A DNA stretch of 64,000 nt from NCBI GenBank assembly GCA_949825045.1, contig OX463827.1, positions 4,548,501 through 4,612,500 on the forward strand, read 5' to 3'. Below are positions 45,010 to 56,879 of this stretch, in pieces. The position numbers were made by a program, and so were the translations under genes. Numbering within the stretch: the stretch's first letter is position 1; each line of letters starts with the position of its first letter. The stretch is from Argyresthia goedartella (taxonomy: Eukaryota > Arthropoda > Insecta > Lepidoptera > Argyresthiidae). The notes under the pieces were generated by a model. That model did not search any database. It saw only the letters and a list, made by a program, of their open reading frames with translations, and was not told where the DNA came from.

Positions 45010-46965
45010 GAAGATTATGAAGAAGACAGTACGTGTGGGACTGCCGCTCCATCCTCATATAGGCCTGTGCGATTCCACCTATGGCGGATGCACATGCTGC
45101 TAGCCCTGATGATGGCGGTTTGAATGCTTGCTCGTAGCCAGCCTATTATTGTGGCAGGGGTCCGGTTCCAGCGGTCCGCCAGCGTTTCGGCGAGGTGTTT
45201 AGTGAATGATATAATTTGTGGAGCAAAAACTCCGTCGACAGAGGTTACTAAAGGGGTGAAGGTGGTGTGGCGCGTCTCGCATGGGTGGCAGTACTTCCTT
45301 TTCTTTTCTTCTTCAGCTGAAAGAAGGACAGCCGCTACGGGGCGTGATGCGTGGGAGGGAGCGTCGGTGTCTATGACACGGATATCAAATAACGCCTCCC
45401 TCTGGGCAATCCATACCCCCCGACAAGCCAAGTCTCTTTCGTGACGTTTCCCCAGGCTTGCTGGCACAGTTCACAGAAAAGATCCCTTATTTCGTTATGT
45501 CTGCGTGTGATAAGGCCACCTGTTTTTCAGCACAAGGCGTGGTCCACGTTGAAGTTGTCATTTCCGCAGCCGTCGCAAGTGGCAGGCATGGAGATTGGTG
45601 TGCCATCTTGGTGTGGTATCTTATGGCCAGGGCATCTCTAAATTCGTGGGGTGATAAGTCGAAGTTGTCTTTTCTTGTCGGTATTACTGAAAGCCATGTT
45701 GATGTTTTTGTTTTCATTTTTGTCGCTATTGATCTTTCTATTGCTCTTTTCTTTTTGGATGGTAATTTTGTTAGAATGCTTTCTAGAGTTTCGTTCTCGT
45801 ATGTTTCTTTTTCCTTGTTTCCTTCCTTTCTTGCGTCACGCAAAGAATTGTAGTGTTCAGCAAGGTTTATGTCTTTCATCTCGGTTAAGGCTGTTGAAAG
45901 TATTGTAGATCCCTGTTTTGAGATTTGGTATGCACGGTTTGGTGTGTTGAAGGGGTCAGAAAGGGCAAGTCCGCCTTTGTGGACTGGGAGGGTAAATAGC
46001 TGGGTTTCAAGTTTTGTAATTTCGCCTCCGATTAGTGTTGGTATGAATTTGTCGTGTAATGTGTTAGTTAAGGGTTCAAAAAGTTCTTCAGCATTTTTTA
46101 AGACACGTAGTAGGAAGGACCATTTAAACAGAGCTGCTTTAGTTAGGGCAGTGTAAGCGGCTTGAGGTGAGTTTTTGCAGATTGTTGTGAGTTTCTCGAT
46201 GATAGATATCCATTCGGTTACATTCTTTTTTACGAAGTCGTCCCCTCCTGTCCCTATGTAGCCTCCTAGGAAGCGGGAGCCGGTAACTATGGAGACGTTG
46301 GTACCGGAGAACGTCTTTTCTGCGGTAGACTTGTCGGTTTCTGACACTATTAGAAATGATTTTTTACCTTGTGGTAAGTATCCGTATGCTGGGCCTGTTT
46401 TGTTTAAGTTGTCCCACCATTATCGTAGGCTTTGGAAAGTGCCTTGCGCGGAGGAGTCATCGGCGTACCAGCATTGTGTGACTGTGTTTTCGGTTTTAAG
46501 TTTGTTAATTATTGGTAGTGTTGCAAGCGCGTACAGTGGCGTTGCGAGTGGGTCTCCTTGGGTTACGCCTTCTCTGCTATATAGTCTTGTATCAGAATCG
46601 CGAAATACCAATTCAGCGTGGCCATTGTAAGTATTATAAAGAAAGCGGGCGCAGTGTGGCCAGTATATTCTTGCTTGCCAGAGGGCTAGTTGTCTATTCA
46701 CGGCGTTAAAAGCATTGTTCGCGTCAACGAGGAGCATTCCCCAGTTTGAACCAGGTTGGCAATCTCTTTGGAAGACATCGGTCATGGCATGAATGGCGCC
46801 TTCGATGTCACTGCCCCGTCCACTGCAGAGCTGTGACTGGCCGCATGCTTCAGTGACTTCAGAGCCTGTTGCTAAGATCATGCATTTGGATAATATACTT
46901 CGTAGGCATTCGCCGATGCGATAGGAGATATTTTTACCCGACAACAGCGAAACGAAAAAGGGGTA
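45010..46965 (-). pseudogene. LINE-type reverse transcriptase with possible C-terminal nuclease, decayed
   Basis: The minus strand from 46965 reads ISYRIGECLRSILSKCM, GSEVTEACGQSQLCSG, WGMLLVDANNAFNAVNR (motif A), YSREGVTQGDPLATPLY (motif B) and CWYADDSSAQG (motif C, YADD). TAA at 46420-46422 interrupts, then the same frame runs on WWDNLNKTGPAYGYLPQG to ...FRDALAIRYHTK. A frameshift near 45595 leads to CDGCGNDNFNVDHALC, TGA at 45527-45529, and GGLITRRHNEIRDLFCELCQ. After a gap of roughly 30 codons comes RGVWIAQREALFDIRVIDTD and GWLRASIQTAIIRASSMCIR. The FDIRV-T(D)AP block resembles the endonuclease-like tail of a widespread animal RT family. Clade not settled from sequence alone. Confidence 0.8.
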
Positions 46966-46975
46966 ATGTGTTTGA

Positions 46976-47006
46976 TTGTATGTATGTATGTATGTATGTA
47001 TGTATG
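46976..47006. repeat. (TATG)n microsatellite
   Basis: Seven tetranucleotide units directly upstream of the reverse-transcriptase remnant. Confidence 0.9.
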
Positions 47007-47084
47007 ACTGTAGATACAATTGACCATATCAGAGAATAGTGGTAAGTGGTAAGTCGTCGTAGTAGTTTATTTTGCTAATTTATT

Positions 47085-47205
47085 TAATTTGTATGTCTAC
47101 ATGGCAGAATATAGAGAAACTCTATGTGACATTCTCTGTAAGAACTGATGTAAACCTATATTCATGCAAATAAATAATACTTTACTTTACTTTACTACAG
47201 CCAAT
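47085..47205 (+). mobile_element. LINE 3' end with (TTTAC)n tail
   Basis: Non-coding sequence ending CATGCAAATAAATAATACTT then (TTTAC)3. Same architecture as other LINE ends in the window; no coding part. Confidence 0.5.
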
Positions 47206-48195
47206 TATAGGTTTCCATAAATTACTTAATTCTTCATTAATTAATTCTTAATTCAAGACTCCTTAAATTATGGAGTTAGTAAAATAGAGAAGTTATTTAT
47301 TCGGAACTATGTTTTGTGTATTATTGAGAGGGGGTTGGTGTGAATGCAGTGTGAGTGTGTGTGTATGTGAAGGGTGATGTATAGCTATGATTGAAACTGT
47401 ATTGTTATATTTTGTTATCCGCAGAGAGTGTCAAGAATTTTATGTTTAAAAATACTTTTGAAATGATGGTATACGTCAATGTCGGAGAACGTTTTATTGT
47501 AGGTTCTAGCTATTCGAGTGAGGACAGAATTGTTGGCGTAATTGGTACGATGTGCCGGATGGTGGAATAGTGAGTTAGCTGTATGGCTGTAGGTCTATAT
47601 AGCCATAAAGCTTCTAAAAAGTCTGGATCGGACAGCACTTGGTCCTGAATCTCGCGCATTTGAAATACGGATATCGAAACCTTACATACAGGTATTTCGT
47701 ATGGCCATCACACTAAAGGGTGCACTAATGGGGATGACGTTTTTTAAGCTTTAGCTGTTGACAAAATCCTTAGGCCTATAAATATTGGGTGCTTACCTAT
47801 GAAATTGGCGAATTTTTCTTACAGATTCAGGAATTTATAATTCGAGTAATTCAATAGCTATTTCCAGTTTTTTTTATTGTTTTAAAATTAATTTCAATAT
47901 TTTACATCTACTTATTAAATTTTCTTTTAATTTTCAGTTTGATAACTAAAATGTTATCTTCAAAGTCAGTGCCTCCTAAATGTCATCCATTTTCATGATG
48001 ATATTCGTAATATTTTTTTACAGGTGACACTTTTCAAAAATTATATAAAATTTTCTGTTGTCTCATTCACACACACAAAGTTTATAAAATTAGGATCTGT
48101 CATTGCTAAAAAAATACAAAAATGTTTGTACTGAAAATTGAGTTAACTTCAATTTCTCCATACAAAACGCCAATTTCATATGTAAGGACCTAATA
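47206..48195. other. Mostly unassigned
   Basis: 47690-47780 shares TTCGTATGGCCATCACACTA and ACAAAATCCTTAGGCC with 22580-22650, so it is part of the same composite repeat. Nothing else recognised. Confidence 0.4.
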
Positions 48196-48199
48196 TAAA

Positions 48200-48430
48200 A
48201 AGTTTATGTTTATAAACATAAACATAAACATTTTATACAAGACACATACACTGCTTCTGACCCCACACTAGAATACCCTGTGTTGTGGGAACCAGAAACA
48301 GCGACATCACACACATATAAACATCCAAGACCTGGGTTTTTGGTTTCTTTAGCCCCAGCCGGGGATTGAACCCGGGACCTCTCGCATGGTAGGTGGAGCC
48401 ATAACCGTAGCGCCTCAGAGGTCGTCATAA
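48200..48430 (-). mobile_element. SINE family C, full length
   Basis: Minus-strand head GACCTCTGAGGCGCTACGGT, B box GGTTCAATCCC, body, and tail TGTTTATGTTTATGTTTATA. Confidence 0.9.
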
Positions 48431-48494
48431 TATAGAGATGTAGATAACACAATGACGAGTATTTTTTTTATATTCCATATAAAATATATGGATT

Positions 48495-48725
48495 GTAGTA
48501 CCCTGTGTTGGCACCCGTATTCGCCGACATCGTGGCGGTGGCGTCTTCTCGACTTGATATCAACTCGGGAAGGCGACTGCCCCTCTCACCCCGCCGCTTC
48601 ATGACGCCAACTGCGTAGCCAATCCAAAGCTTGTGAAGACGCAGTTTGAATATTCGCGGGGAAGCGAAGCCTCCAGCGCCACCGCCACGATGTCGGCGAA
48701 TACGGGTACCAACACAGGGTACTAC
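48495..48725. mobile_element. 231-bp MITE with 49-bp terminal inverted repeats
   Basis: Left 48495-48543 and right 48677-48725 match at 48 of 49 positions (GTAGTACCCTGTGTTGG...). The 130-bp interior is GC-rich and non-coding. The target duplication is unclear. If the tips are CCCTGTG, the flanking TA on both sides would fit a TA-targeting element. Confidence 0.88.
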
Positions 48726-49078
48726 ACACAGAGCATTGAATATTTGAGATATCTGTGGTACTACAGGATGTCAAAGTTGAGATTCTCAATCTTTTGAACC
48801 TTAGTCGACATTTGCGCTTAGCCAATTAAGTCACGAATACCAGTTGTCGTAACACAACCACTAAAACCGTAAACACATTTTATAAGGAAAGTCGTTAAAA
48901 CTTTTATTTTTAGTCTACCGCAGGTTTAGAGTTTACCTAGAGCTGTATGGATGCCCTAACGAGAGTTGTTCTACTTTGAACCGCCCACACAACAGCAAGC
49001 TCGTCGTGATTTGTTGTCATTTATCTACAAGCTGTTGAGTATTATATGACTAATAATATCAAAAAGTTAACGTTATTA
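48726..49078. other. Unassigned sequence
   Basis: Nothing recognised. Confidence 0.3.
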
Positions 49079-49314
49079 TACTGACGAGCAATGAAAAAGT
49101 TCCACCCACAAAATGCCGACAAACACCTTAATATCTCCTAAGACATAGAAGATAGAATAGATAAGAATAAGTTTTTAATTGGTAATATTCTGATGCGCTG
49201 ATGCGATTTAACAAAATGTACTTCAATATTGCAGACGGCGTCATTAAGCTAACCTTTCCCGTTTAGGAGTAATTTGGTGCTATGACACTGGAACTTTTTC
49301 ATTGCTCGTCAGTG
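49079..49314. mobile_element. 236-bp Tc1/mariner-type MITE
   Basis: TIRs of 26 bp with one mismatch (left TACTGACGAGCAATGAAAAA..., right ending CATTGCTCGTCAGTG), flanked by TA on both sides (49077-49078 and 49315-49316). ACTG tips and TA duplication are typical of Tc1/mariner derivatives. No coding capacity. Confidence 0.85.
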
Positions 49315-49316
49315 TA

Positions 49317-49985
49317 TTTGCACTCACAGATAAATATTATAGAGACAGTCATCAAAGATGTACCAGGATTCACTCTCAAAAGTATAGCTTACCCAATGCT
49401 TGCCATTTTGTTTCGGGTCTCCTGCTACTCCTCTCCGCTTTTCAAAAAGGAAAACTGATGATGATAGGAATTACGCTAACCGAAAGTCAATCCGATTTAA
49501 ATCACTGGGTGAGTCTCATTTACGCCAAGACCTAAGCTGGACATAAAAAGATAATTGTATTTTTTACGTATGTGTTTGACATAATTTCAATGTAGAATTA
49601 TCGAGATGTTTATATCTGTGAGTTTACTTATGAAATGGCGTAAGTGAGCCTGAAATATAAAACGTCGGACCTCCCTGGTATGTCCAGGTCCCTACACATT
49701 GAGCGGGCATCAGCTCGGGTAGTATAAGGACACCAACGGAAACCAACCCCTTTTGTTGTGTTGTATGATATATGATCTATAATCGATATAACTGTGAGCC
49801 ATGGCCTCGGCTTTCTACTTGCAATTTGCCCATTTGGGCGATATATATGTGTGTATGATATATATGGGAGGAGTTTGCCTGCTTACCCGATTTTACGAGC
49901 AGACATCAGCTCATAGTCAAAGGGTATGATAATAGCATGTTAGTGGGGCAGATGGCCCTCGCTACTATAAGATAGTTATATTTTT
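49317..49985. other. Unassigned sequence
   Basis: Nothing recognised. The last part may be the 3'UTR of the minus-strand LINE that follows. Confidence 0.3.
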
Positions 49986-52260
49986 TAAGCCTATCTTAAT
50001 CCTGTAATGCTTCGGGAACACAGCCAGGTGGTTGGGCTTTAAGAGCTATCGTGAGCTATCTCCCCCCGGTTCTAGGCGTATTTTGTAAAGTGTCTTATTT
50101 ATGTCTAGGGTTGGTTCATAAAGGGATGCTTGTATGATAAGCGGGTTTGGGTGGCATTAATGAAGTAGCGTTCGGACACTTCTCTCATATATTGCTTTAG
50201 TGTGGGGAGTCTAAAGTCGCTATGGAGGTCTAGGTTGCGCGTGTACCACGGGGTATCTACGGCTTTACGCATTAAGCGTTTTTGTAGAACCTAAATTGGT
50301 TTAAGGGAGTGGGAGCAGTGTGCAAAGACTGGACTTGCTTACATGAGGACCGGGCCGATGCAAGTTTTATAAAGAATTATTTTGCAGCGCAATGGGAGTT
50401 TGCTTTCACTTCTCATGAGCAGGTGAAGCCTACCCTTATAGAAGGCTGCTTTGTCGCGGACCGTCTTAATGTGGGTTTTGAAGTTTAGTCGGGAGTCCAA
50501 TGTCACGCCTTAATACTTCACTTTGTTCTCCCAGGGAATAAGGGGGTTAAAGAGGGTGATTTCTGACAGTGAAGAGGACGCGCAGTCAGATTGAGCCTCG
50601 CACCTTGAGAAAAGCACGGCTGCGCTTTTCTCGGGCTTCATCTCTATTCTCCATTTGAGAGCCCATTCACGGAGGTCGGTTACTGCTTTCTGGAGTACTT
50701 GACAAATGCGCGCCCTCTTTCTACAGGTGTAATAGAACTCCGTATTGCCGGCGTAAAGAGCTAGCTCGACGTACGGCGTGCGTGGGACGTCTTGGACTTA
50801 AAGTGAGAAGAGGGTAGGGGAGAGAACTGAGCCTTGGGGGAGTCCGGCGGCTATGAGTGGGTATTTGTCTACTCGATAGCAAAAACTGCGCTCAGTGAGA
50901 TAGTTTTTGATATTGAGTACTAGCCTATCGAGGAGGTTGACTTGGTAAAGTTTATAAATAAGACCATTAAATTTTGTCAAAATTTGTCAAAAGCTTTCGC
51001 TACGTCAAAAAATATGGTACCAGTATCTTTGGACTTTGTCGTTGTGTGGACCCTTTGAAAATGTGCTCCATGCACCTGTGGAACGCAGTAGTGTTTGGGT
51101 TTAAAGCCAAAATGTTCGTTGGGGATGATGTTTTTATCTATGCAAATGTTTTTGAGCCGGAGAGAAGTCTGAGTCGGGGAAAGATTTTATTGCCTTGTTA
51201 GAGATTTCATCAAGCCCCGGAGTAAACTTAGGTTTTAGTTCCTTTTAATGGGGGGGGAGATTGCTTTTGTGATCCACTTCAGAGTTGACCATGTTAAGAT
51301 GATCGGGGTCTATTGGTTGAGAGGAGGGAGTGCACTGGGTTTCTAGGCTATCGGCAAGACATTCGGCCTTTTCGTCGTCATCAAAGGCTGCGGGTTGGTT
51401 AATCCGTTTGATGGGGGACATGGGAACAATTTCGTAGGATTTGAGTTATATATTGAATTTTAAAATGGCAGTGTGACTTGGGGTTGTGCTGGAGACAAAG
51501 TCATTTTCATGCGAGTGCCTCTGAACTCTCACATGCATCTGGTACACTCTCATTGGAGGCGACGCATTTGTTCACTGTGATTGTCTGGAGGACAGTTACC
51601 ATAGTGTCATGGGGCTTTGTTGGGAGTGTTTCGTTTGCCAGAGATTTTGGCATCTAGTTGGGCTCTATTGTCAGTTTCTGATGTGATATCTAATGTTGGG
51701 TCAAGTTTGCTGAGAGATTGTTTGAATTTTTGGTTGTTAATAACGGTCCTGGTCTCACGAGATTGAATAAGACTGGTCTGTGATCCGAGTGAAGCTCGCT
51801 AAGTACACTTATGACTGGGAGGCTAATGTTTTTGAAAATGCAGTAAGAGAGAATACTGGTCTAGGGAGCTATGACTTTGCAGTCATCGAGGGATTCGAGA
51901 AGTCTGTGTATGATCCGTCCGTTGGTATTTGTCCCGTTATAGTTCCATTGCTGGTGTTTGCTGTTGAAGTCACCGGCTAGGATAACTGCACTATCTAGTT
52001 CTAAGAGAGCTTTGATATAATGATATCAAAGCTAATGCTAATGAGCTATCACCTTCTCCCCGGCCGGCAGATAGACTGATGCTATGACTATGGGATCGTG
52101 ACCTGACATTGCAATGCGGATGGCAGTTGCCTAGCATTTTACTAGTTGGGGGGTTTATATATGATACGTGCAGAGATCGTTTAGAATAGATGGTTGTACC
52201 GCCTTTGGGGTTTTTGGGCCGGTCCTGAATCGATAAGCGGTCAGTACGGAGGAGACATTG

Positions 52261-53371
52261 ACTAACATAGTGTTGTTTGCTGATGACACTTCACTGGTCT
52301 TCAAAATTGAAAGACAAAAAGAAGATTTTGATGATGTCAATAAAGTATTATCTTTAACCTTGAATTGGTTCACAGTTAACAATTTATTGTTAAATGCTGG
52401 TAAAACCAAATGTATCAAACTCTCACTTCCAAATGTCAGGCAAGTTGGAACCAGTTTAGTGTTGGACAGCAATACGTTAGAATTAGTAAATGACACGAAG
52501 TTTCTTGGAATAACCATTGATAAAAAATTGCAGTCGGGACCCCACATAGAAAAATTGGCTGGTAAATTAAGTTCTGCGGCTTACGCTGTTAGGAACATCA
52601 GACAAAACACGGATGTGGCTACATCTAGGCTAGTATATTTTAGTTACTTTCATAGTGTCATGTCCTATGGTATCTTGTTGTGGGGAAAAGCTGCGGATAT
52701 TCAAACTATTTTTATTTTACAGAAAAGAGCTATTCGAGCAATTTATAATTTAAAACGAACAGACTCCTTAAGACAGCTTTTTAAAGAAATTGACATACTA
52801 ACTGTAGCTAGTCAATTTATTTTCGAAAATATAATGTACGTACGCAAGAACCTTACAAAATTTCCCAAACTTAGCGATAGCTGTAATGTTAACCTAAGAA
52901 ATAATCACAGACTACTTGCGCCCCGGTTTAGACTCGCGAAGGTTAGCAATTCCTTCAAGGGTCAATGCATTCTCTACTACAACAAGATACCTCTGGAGAT
53001 CTTGACATTGCCATTTGAGCAATTTAAAATCCATGTTAAAGCGACTTTGTCGAAAAGGGGATATTACAATGTTCAAGATTACTTAAATCATGGGTCTGTA
53101 TGGGGTTAATCTGGCTCAACACAGACCTTGCTGTTAATAATTTTGTGATTATTTATTCCTGCTTATTAATTATGATAATGACTAAATATTATATTTTGTA
53201 TTAGTTAAGCATAAGCAATTTTTAAAAAGAGATCTAAAAATCAATCTGTGGGAGTTTCTACGCCCTTCTTCTCCCACAGTGGTCCAATGTAGAGAAGTGG
53301 CAAAAAATGACGATTGCTAAGTTTATGTAAATATCTACAGTAATAAAGACATTTGGTATTTGGTATTTGGT
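52261..53371 (+). mobile_element. 5'-truncated Jockey/CR1-like LINE nested in the older LINE
   Basis: Flanked by ATTG at 52257-52260 and 53372-53375, and splits the endonuclease region of the minus-strand LINE. Carries about 1.1 kb of 3' end: coding part, 3'UTR with GGGAGTTTCTACGCCC, and a 7-bp tandem tail (ATTTGGT)3. Sister copy of 9269-9969. Confidence 0.88.
52264..53109 (+). CDS. LINE reverse transcriptase, C-terminal part (partial, no own start)
   Basis: About 281 uninterrupted codons beginning in motif C (IVLFADDTSLVF). They continue through LTLNWFTVNNLLLNAGKTKC and TKFLGITIDKKLQSGPHIEK (motifs D and E) to SYFHSVMSYGILLWGKAADI and the C-terminal DYLNHGSVWG, stop 53107-53109. The lack of any stop or frameshift suggests a young insertion. 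The 5' truncation removes the endonuclease and motifs 0-B, so it encodes no working enzyme. Confidence 0.85.
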   Translation, partial: NIVLFADDTSLVFKIERQKEDFDDVNKVLSLTLNWFTVNNLLLNAGKTKCIKLSLPNVRQVGTSLVLDSNTLELVNDTKFLGITIDKKLQSGPHIEKLAGKLSSAAYAVRNIRQNTDVATSRLVYFSYFHSVMSYGILLWGKAADIQTIFILQKRAIRAIYNLKRTDSLRQLFKEIDILTVASQFIFENIMYVRKNLTKFPKLSDSCNVNLRNNHRLLAPRFRLAKVSNSFKGQCILYYNKIPLEILTLPFEQFKIHVKATLSKRGYYNVQDYLNHGSVWG

Positions 53372-53689
53372 ATTGGACAGTTTGGCTATATGAAAACGCC
53401 TATGTTTGGGTTTGAGGTAGATCTCTTGAATCTCGAGGATATCTATTTCATGTCTATTGAGGAGATTGGCGACTTCTTCTCTCTGGTTGAGGAGAGAGAG
53501 AGAGAGAGAAAGATAGAGTACTTCTTTAGGAGAGGTTCTTTAATCTGGCCTCTTGTTGTTGTTCTCTCTTCAGAGAGCTGCAGAAAGCCCTTGTCTTGGT
53601 TAAACATTTCCCATGAAAACTGGTCGATTCCAATATTCTAAGATTCAAGGGTAATTTTGTATCGATGTTTAAGATCGCAAGGGGCCAGC

Positions 53690-56510
53690 AAAAACATATA
53701 ACTATTAACTACAAGGAGCGCATAAAAAAACAAAGATCAGAGAGAATGTTATCAAAAAATATGAATGTAATATGAAGGAGATGATAGCATGCAGTCAAAA
53801 ATGTAAACAAATAATTGAGTAGTTATTCATATAACCAAAATTGGAAATTAAGTCCAATACATAAGTCGTTTGCAAGGCTGGACTATCCATCAGACGATAT
53901 AACTTCAGTGCAATTCCAGGCTCTTTAAAACGTGACTTGAATTGAACTTGAATTTTCAAACTCTTCTGAATTTGGTGAGTCATTTTAGGGTACAGCGGTT
54001 AGTGTAGAAAAACAAAACATATTGCGAGCCTGGTCAAGGATCGTTTAGTAAGTAGACAACTTTATAGAGCGAGTATTAATCCCTTAGGAGTAAGTACAGT
54101 TGGGTATCGTTTACACAGCTATTTACAGCGCTCTTCGGTTGATGAAGTTTTAGTTGTAAAAAAAAACAAGAACCATAAATCATTTATGTTCGTTGCTGTA
54201 ATTAAAAAGATAGCAATGCTGGGAAAACGAAGCCACATTATTTAAAATTTCTTATAGAGATTCTAATAGAGCCATAAAGTTCCTTGTACAGTTTGCGCCG
54301 AGTTTCTTTGGTCCTGTGCGAGCTTTCACCGCTCTCTACCCTAAGCGAGAAAGAGACGTCACATCTCGTCCAGAGTAAAAGAAACTTGGAGCGTTCCGTA
54401 CCGAATTATAAACAGCCATATGTAAAACAAATAAAACCATCAGTGACATGTTGCTCGCTAATCACTCGCCATAGGAATATATCGAATCACTTGCACCATT
54501 TCTTTAACCCAAAGTTAAGGTGATACTAATAAAAATTGGGGTTTTTTCGAATCCATTTACTCCACCATAAAGTAATCTACAGTTTTATTATTTGGTTAAG
54601 ATTCTCAATTAAGGAAAACGCGATTGGATAAAATTTTCTCGATATAATTCAAATACGAAAATACCTCTAAATTGTTTTATTTTTTCCTGTAATTCTGAAA
54701 TCCTAACTAATTTAATTGCGGAACTACGTTCAAAATGTGGATACTATGTATTCGTGAACTCTCCTCAAAAATCTTTTCAACAAAATAGCGTAGTGTATTT
54801 TAAAGCAATTTCTCTGTAGATTGGCGCTATGTTATGTCATTTTTCCCCGATTCCATCCCTCTCACATGGCGGGTTTTTCCGCCTTTCTTTATCCCCTTAA
54901 TCAGATAACTTAGTATTTCCATGAGTATTCAAAATATGTCAAAATTATCTTAAGGAACGTTAAATTTATGTTTAGACCTATTAAACCGCTTGGTGCAAAT
55001 GTGTCTTTCTGCGAGGCTTGCGACAGTTTTATGACGCCCAGACGATACAGTATATTGCACGGCGAAACTATTACAGGATCCCAACAGAGGGCGCATTTAC
55101 GATTCGTTAACCACCAGTAGAAATGTTAAAACACCAATTTACGGCTAAGGTGCATGGACAATAGAACTGAAAGCAGTTTTACAATCCTGTGCCGAGAAGT
55201 GCTACAATTGCTCTTTTGCTAGTGATGGGGGCGGCGGATTAAATGCACTTGTTCTAATTGTAGAATTACTTAAATGGGTTTACATTGTGGCTTCTAATTA
55301 ACGACATAAATATGATAAGGTTCTTAACAAATAGCCTGTGTGCTTTGCATGTCGAAGGGCCGTTTAAGAAAGGTCTGGGCAAAAATGTCAATTTCTCTCT
55401 CGAGCCCGAGATGGTTTGACGCGATCATGGTGACCACGACCGAGATGGAGACGACCGAGTCTTGTCTACTGCTGGCTGCTGCTGTCTGGCTGCATTGCCG
55501 ATATGATGTCGGCCGAGCTAGACACTTATATTGACATATGCGACCGAGACATGTCTGGTACCCATGGAGATGCATACATGGCCTCGAAAGCATTGATTCG
55601 AGAGGAAAAATACAAAATTTGTTAGGTTACTTTTGTTAGCTGTCCTCTGTGTACAGTTTTGAATTTTTTTATTTTTATTTGTTGATGTTAGTTTACTTAC
55701 TTAGTGCATAGAACTATTTATCTCTTAAGTAGTTAATAATATTTGGACTCTTTTGTTGTGTTAGTAATTATTGTAAACAAGTTCCTTTGTAAATAGAACT
55801 TGTGTACCTTGTGTAAACCGGTAACTAAATGAATAGTGTTGCCAGACAAAAATACAACACTTTTATTTAAAATGTCAAAAACTGTTTGGTCGACGAGACC
55901 GCATTCTATTGGCTATCTCGATTATTCCACCTGCCATGCTCGGACTTTAGACATGGCAAGTTTTCCAAATCTCTCACTCGAAGTCGACACAGAGTCAAAA
56001 AATGCATGTTAAGCGAACTGATTTGTTCAATGATTCCGTAGAGTATTATTTTATGTAAATTGAAGTCATTATTAATTAAGTATCATAATAATACGGTTAC
56101 TTTTGAGAACTAACAGGGAAAAAGTTCAGTGTCAAAGTTTTAGGGATGATAACTATTAAAAATATTCTAATTTCTTGAATTATTTGGCTCATTCTAAATT
56201 CAATCACAAAAAAATAAATATTACAGGTAGAATTTCAGGGAACTAACTTATTTATGAACTATTTCTTAGATACAACATGCCGATTTTTTCATTCATTCTG
56301 GACTTTTTTTACAATGCCATCAGAAAATATGGTTTCGATAAACAGAACTTCGTGTATTTCTCTCTTTTTATAATTTCTTTATTATGCTGCAGTTAACATA
56401 TTCCGAAAACATACAACATAAAAGTGTACAAAGGCGAGCTTAGCTCTTTACGATAAAGGTTTAAAAAAATATTGACAAACTGACAACACTACTGGCAGCA
56501 AAATAAAATA
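53690..56510. other. Unassigned 2.8-kb stretch
   Basis: No gene or named repeat that I can support on either strand. 55330-55600 is less AT-rich, with GACCGAGA repeated, but frames on both strands are short and match nothing I know. Confidence 0.35.
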
Positions 56511-56516
56511 GGTTTA

Positions 56517-56699
56517 TTACATAGTGCGGAACAATCTTAGATCTGCTTTCCAGACTTTGTTTCTATCCCCAAGAGTGATATTTGGCTCCTCCGGATAGTT
56601 TTCTGAAGACAACGTCTGTTTGTTGGCTATAGCGACGCTGTCTATCGAAAACTCGGGTTTACGAGTAGGTTCAGTGAGGCCCACAACTTTGAACGCGAA
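56517..56699 (-). CDS. Candidate C-terminal exon or gene fragment, unknown protein
   Basis: Minus-strand frame of 60 codons ending NKVWKADLRLFRTM, stop TAA at 56517-56519. The stop overlaps a poly(A) signal (ATGTAATAAACC). Earlier residues include GLTEPTRKPEFSIDSVAIAN and YPEEPNITLGDRN: varied, charged, with no low complexity, unlike chance frames here. The frame is closed upstream by TGA at 56700-56702, but the same frame behind it (KLGPADRKR) and a neighbouring frame (FQIFSLKVRP) read like its continuation with one stop and one frameshift. It may therefore be a decayed exon or a retrocopy. I do not recognise the family. No start codon and no clear splice acceptor. Confidence 0.4.
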   Translation of the reverse strand, partial: FAFKVVGLTEPTRKPEFSIDSVAIANKQTLSSENYPEEPNITLGDRNKVWKADLRLFRTM

Positions 56700-56879
56700 T
56701 CAACGCTTTCTATCAGCAGGGCCTAACTTTCAGAGAAAAGATTTGAAACGCGCTCAAAGTACGGCATAGTACGAGTATAATAGGGCGTTATACTACGAAT
56801 GTATTGAAATGAAATATGGAGATGAAGGAATGAATATACTTAAGATATGACGAGGTAGCTATTTATAAACATAACATAA

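Larger units (their letters stand above)
49990..53680 (-). pseudogene. Jockey-clade LINE polymerase gene, degenerate and split
   Basis: From right to left on the minus strand. The endonuclease start REEVANLLNRHEIDILEIQE (about 53500-53440) and FHIAKLSN are followed, beyond the nested LINE at 52261-53371, by TDRLSIQDRPKNPKGGTT (52240-52190), SLPAGE and LAGDFNSKHQQWN (about 51985-51946, the endonuclease GDFN motif). Further on come reverse-transcriptase blocks NGLIYKLYQVNLLDRLVLNI (about 50970) and GLPQGSVLSPTLFSL (50840, motif B). Then the tail KTHIKTVRDKAAFYKGRLHL and MREVSERYFINAT (50480-50130). Multiple stops and frameshifts; inactive. Confidence 0.85.

Noticed and set aside
45124..46156. 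Several plus-strand frames of 65-130 codons
   Set aside because: They are antisense to the reverse-transcriptase remnant, whose conserved motifs are on the minus strand.
55600..55990. Possible LTR (TGTTAGGTTAC... start)
   Set aside because: No second copy, no primer-binding site and no matching end seen in the window.
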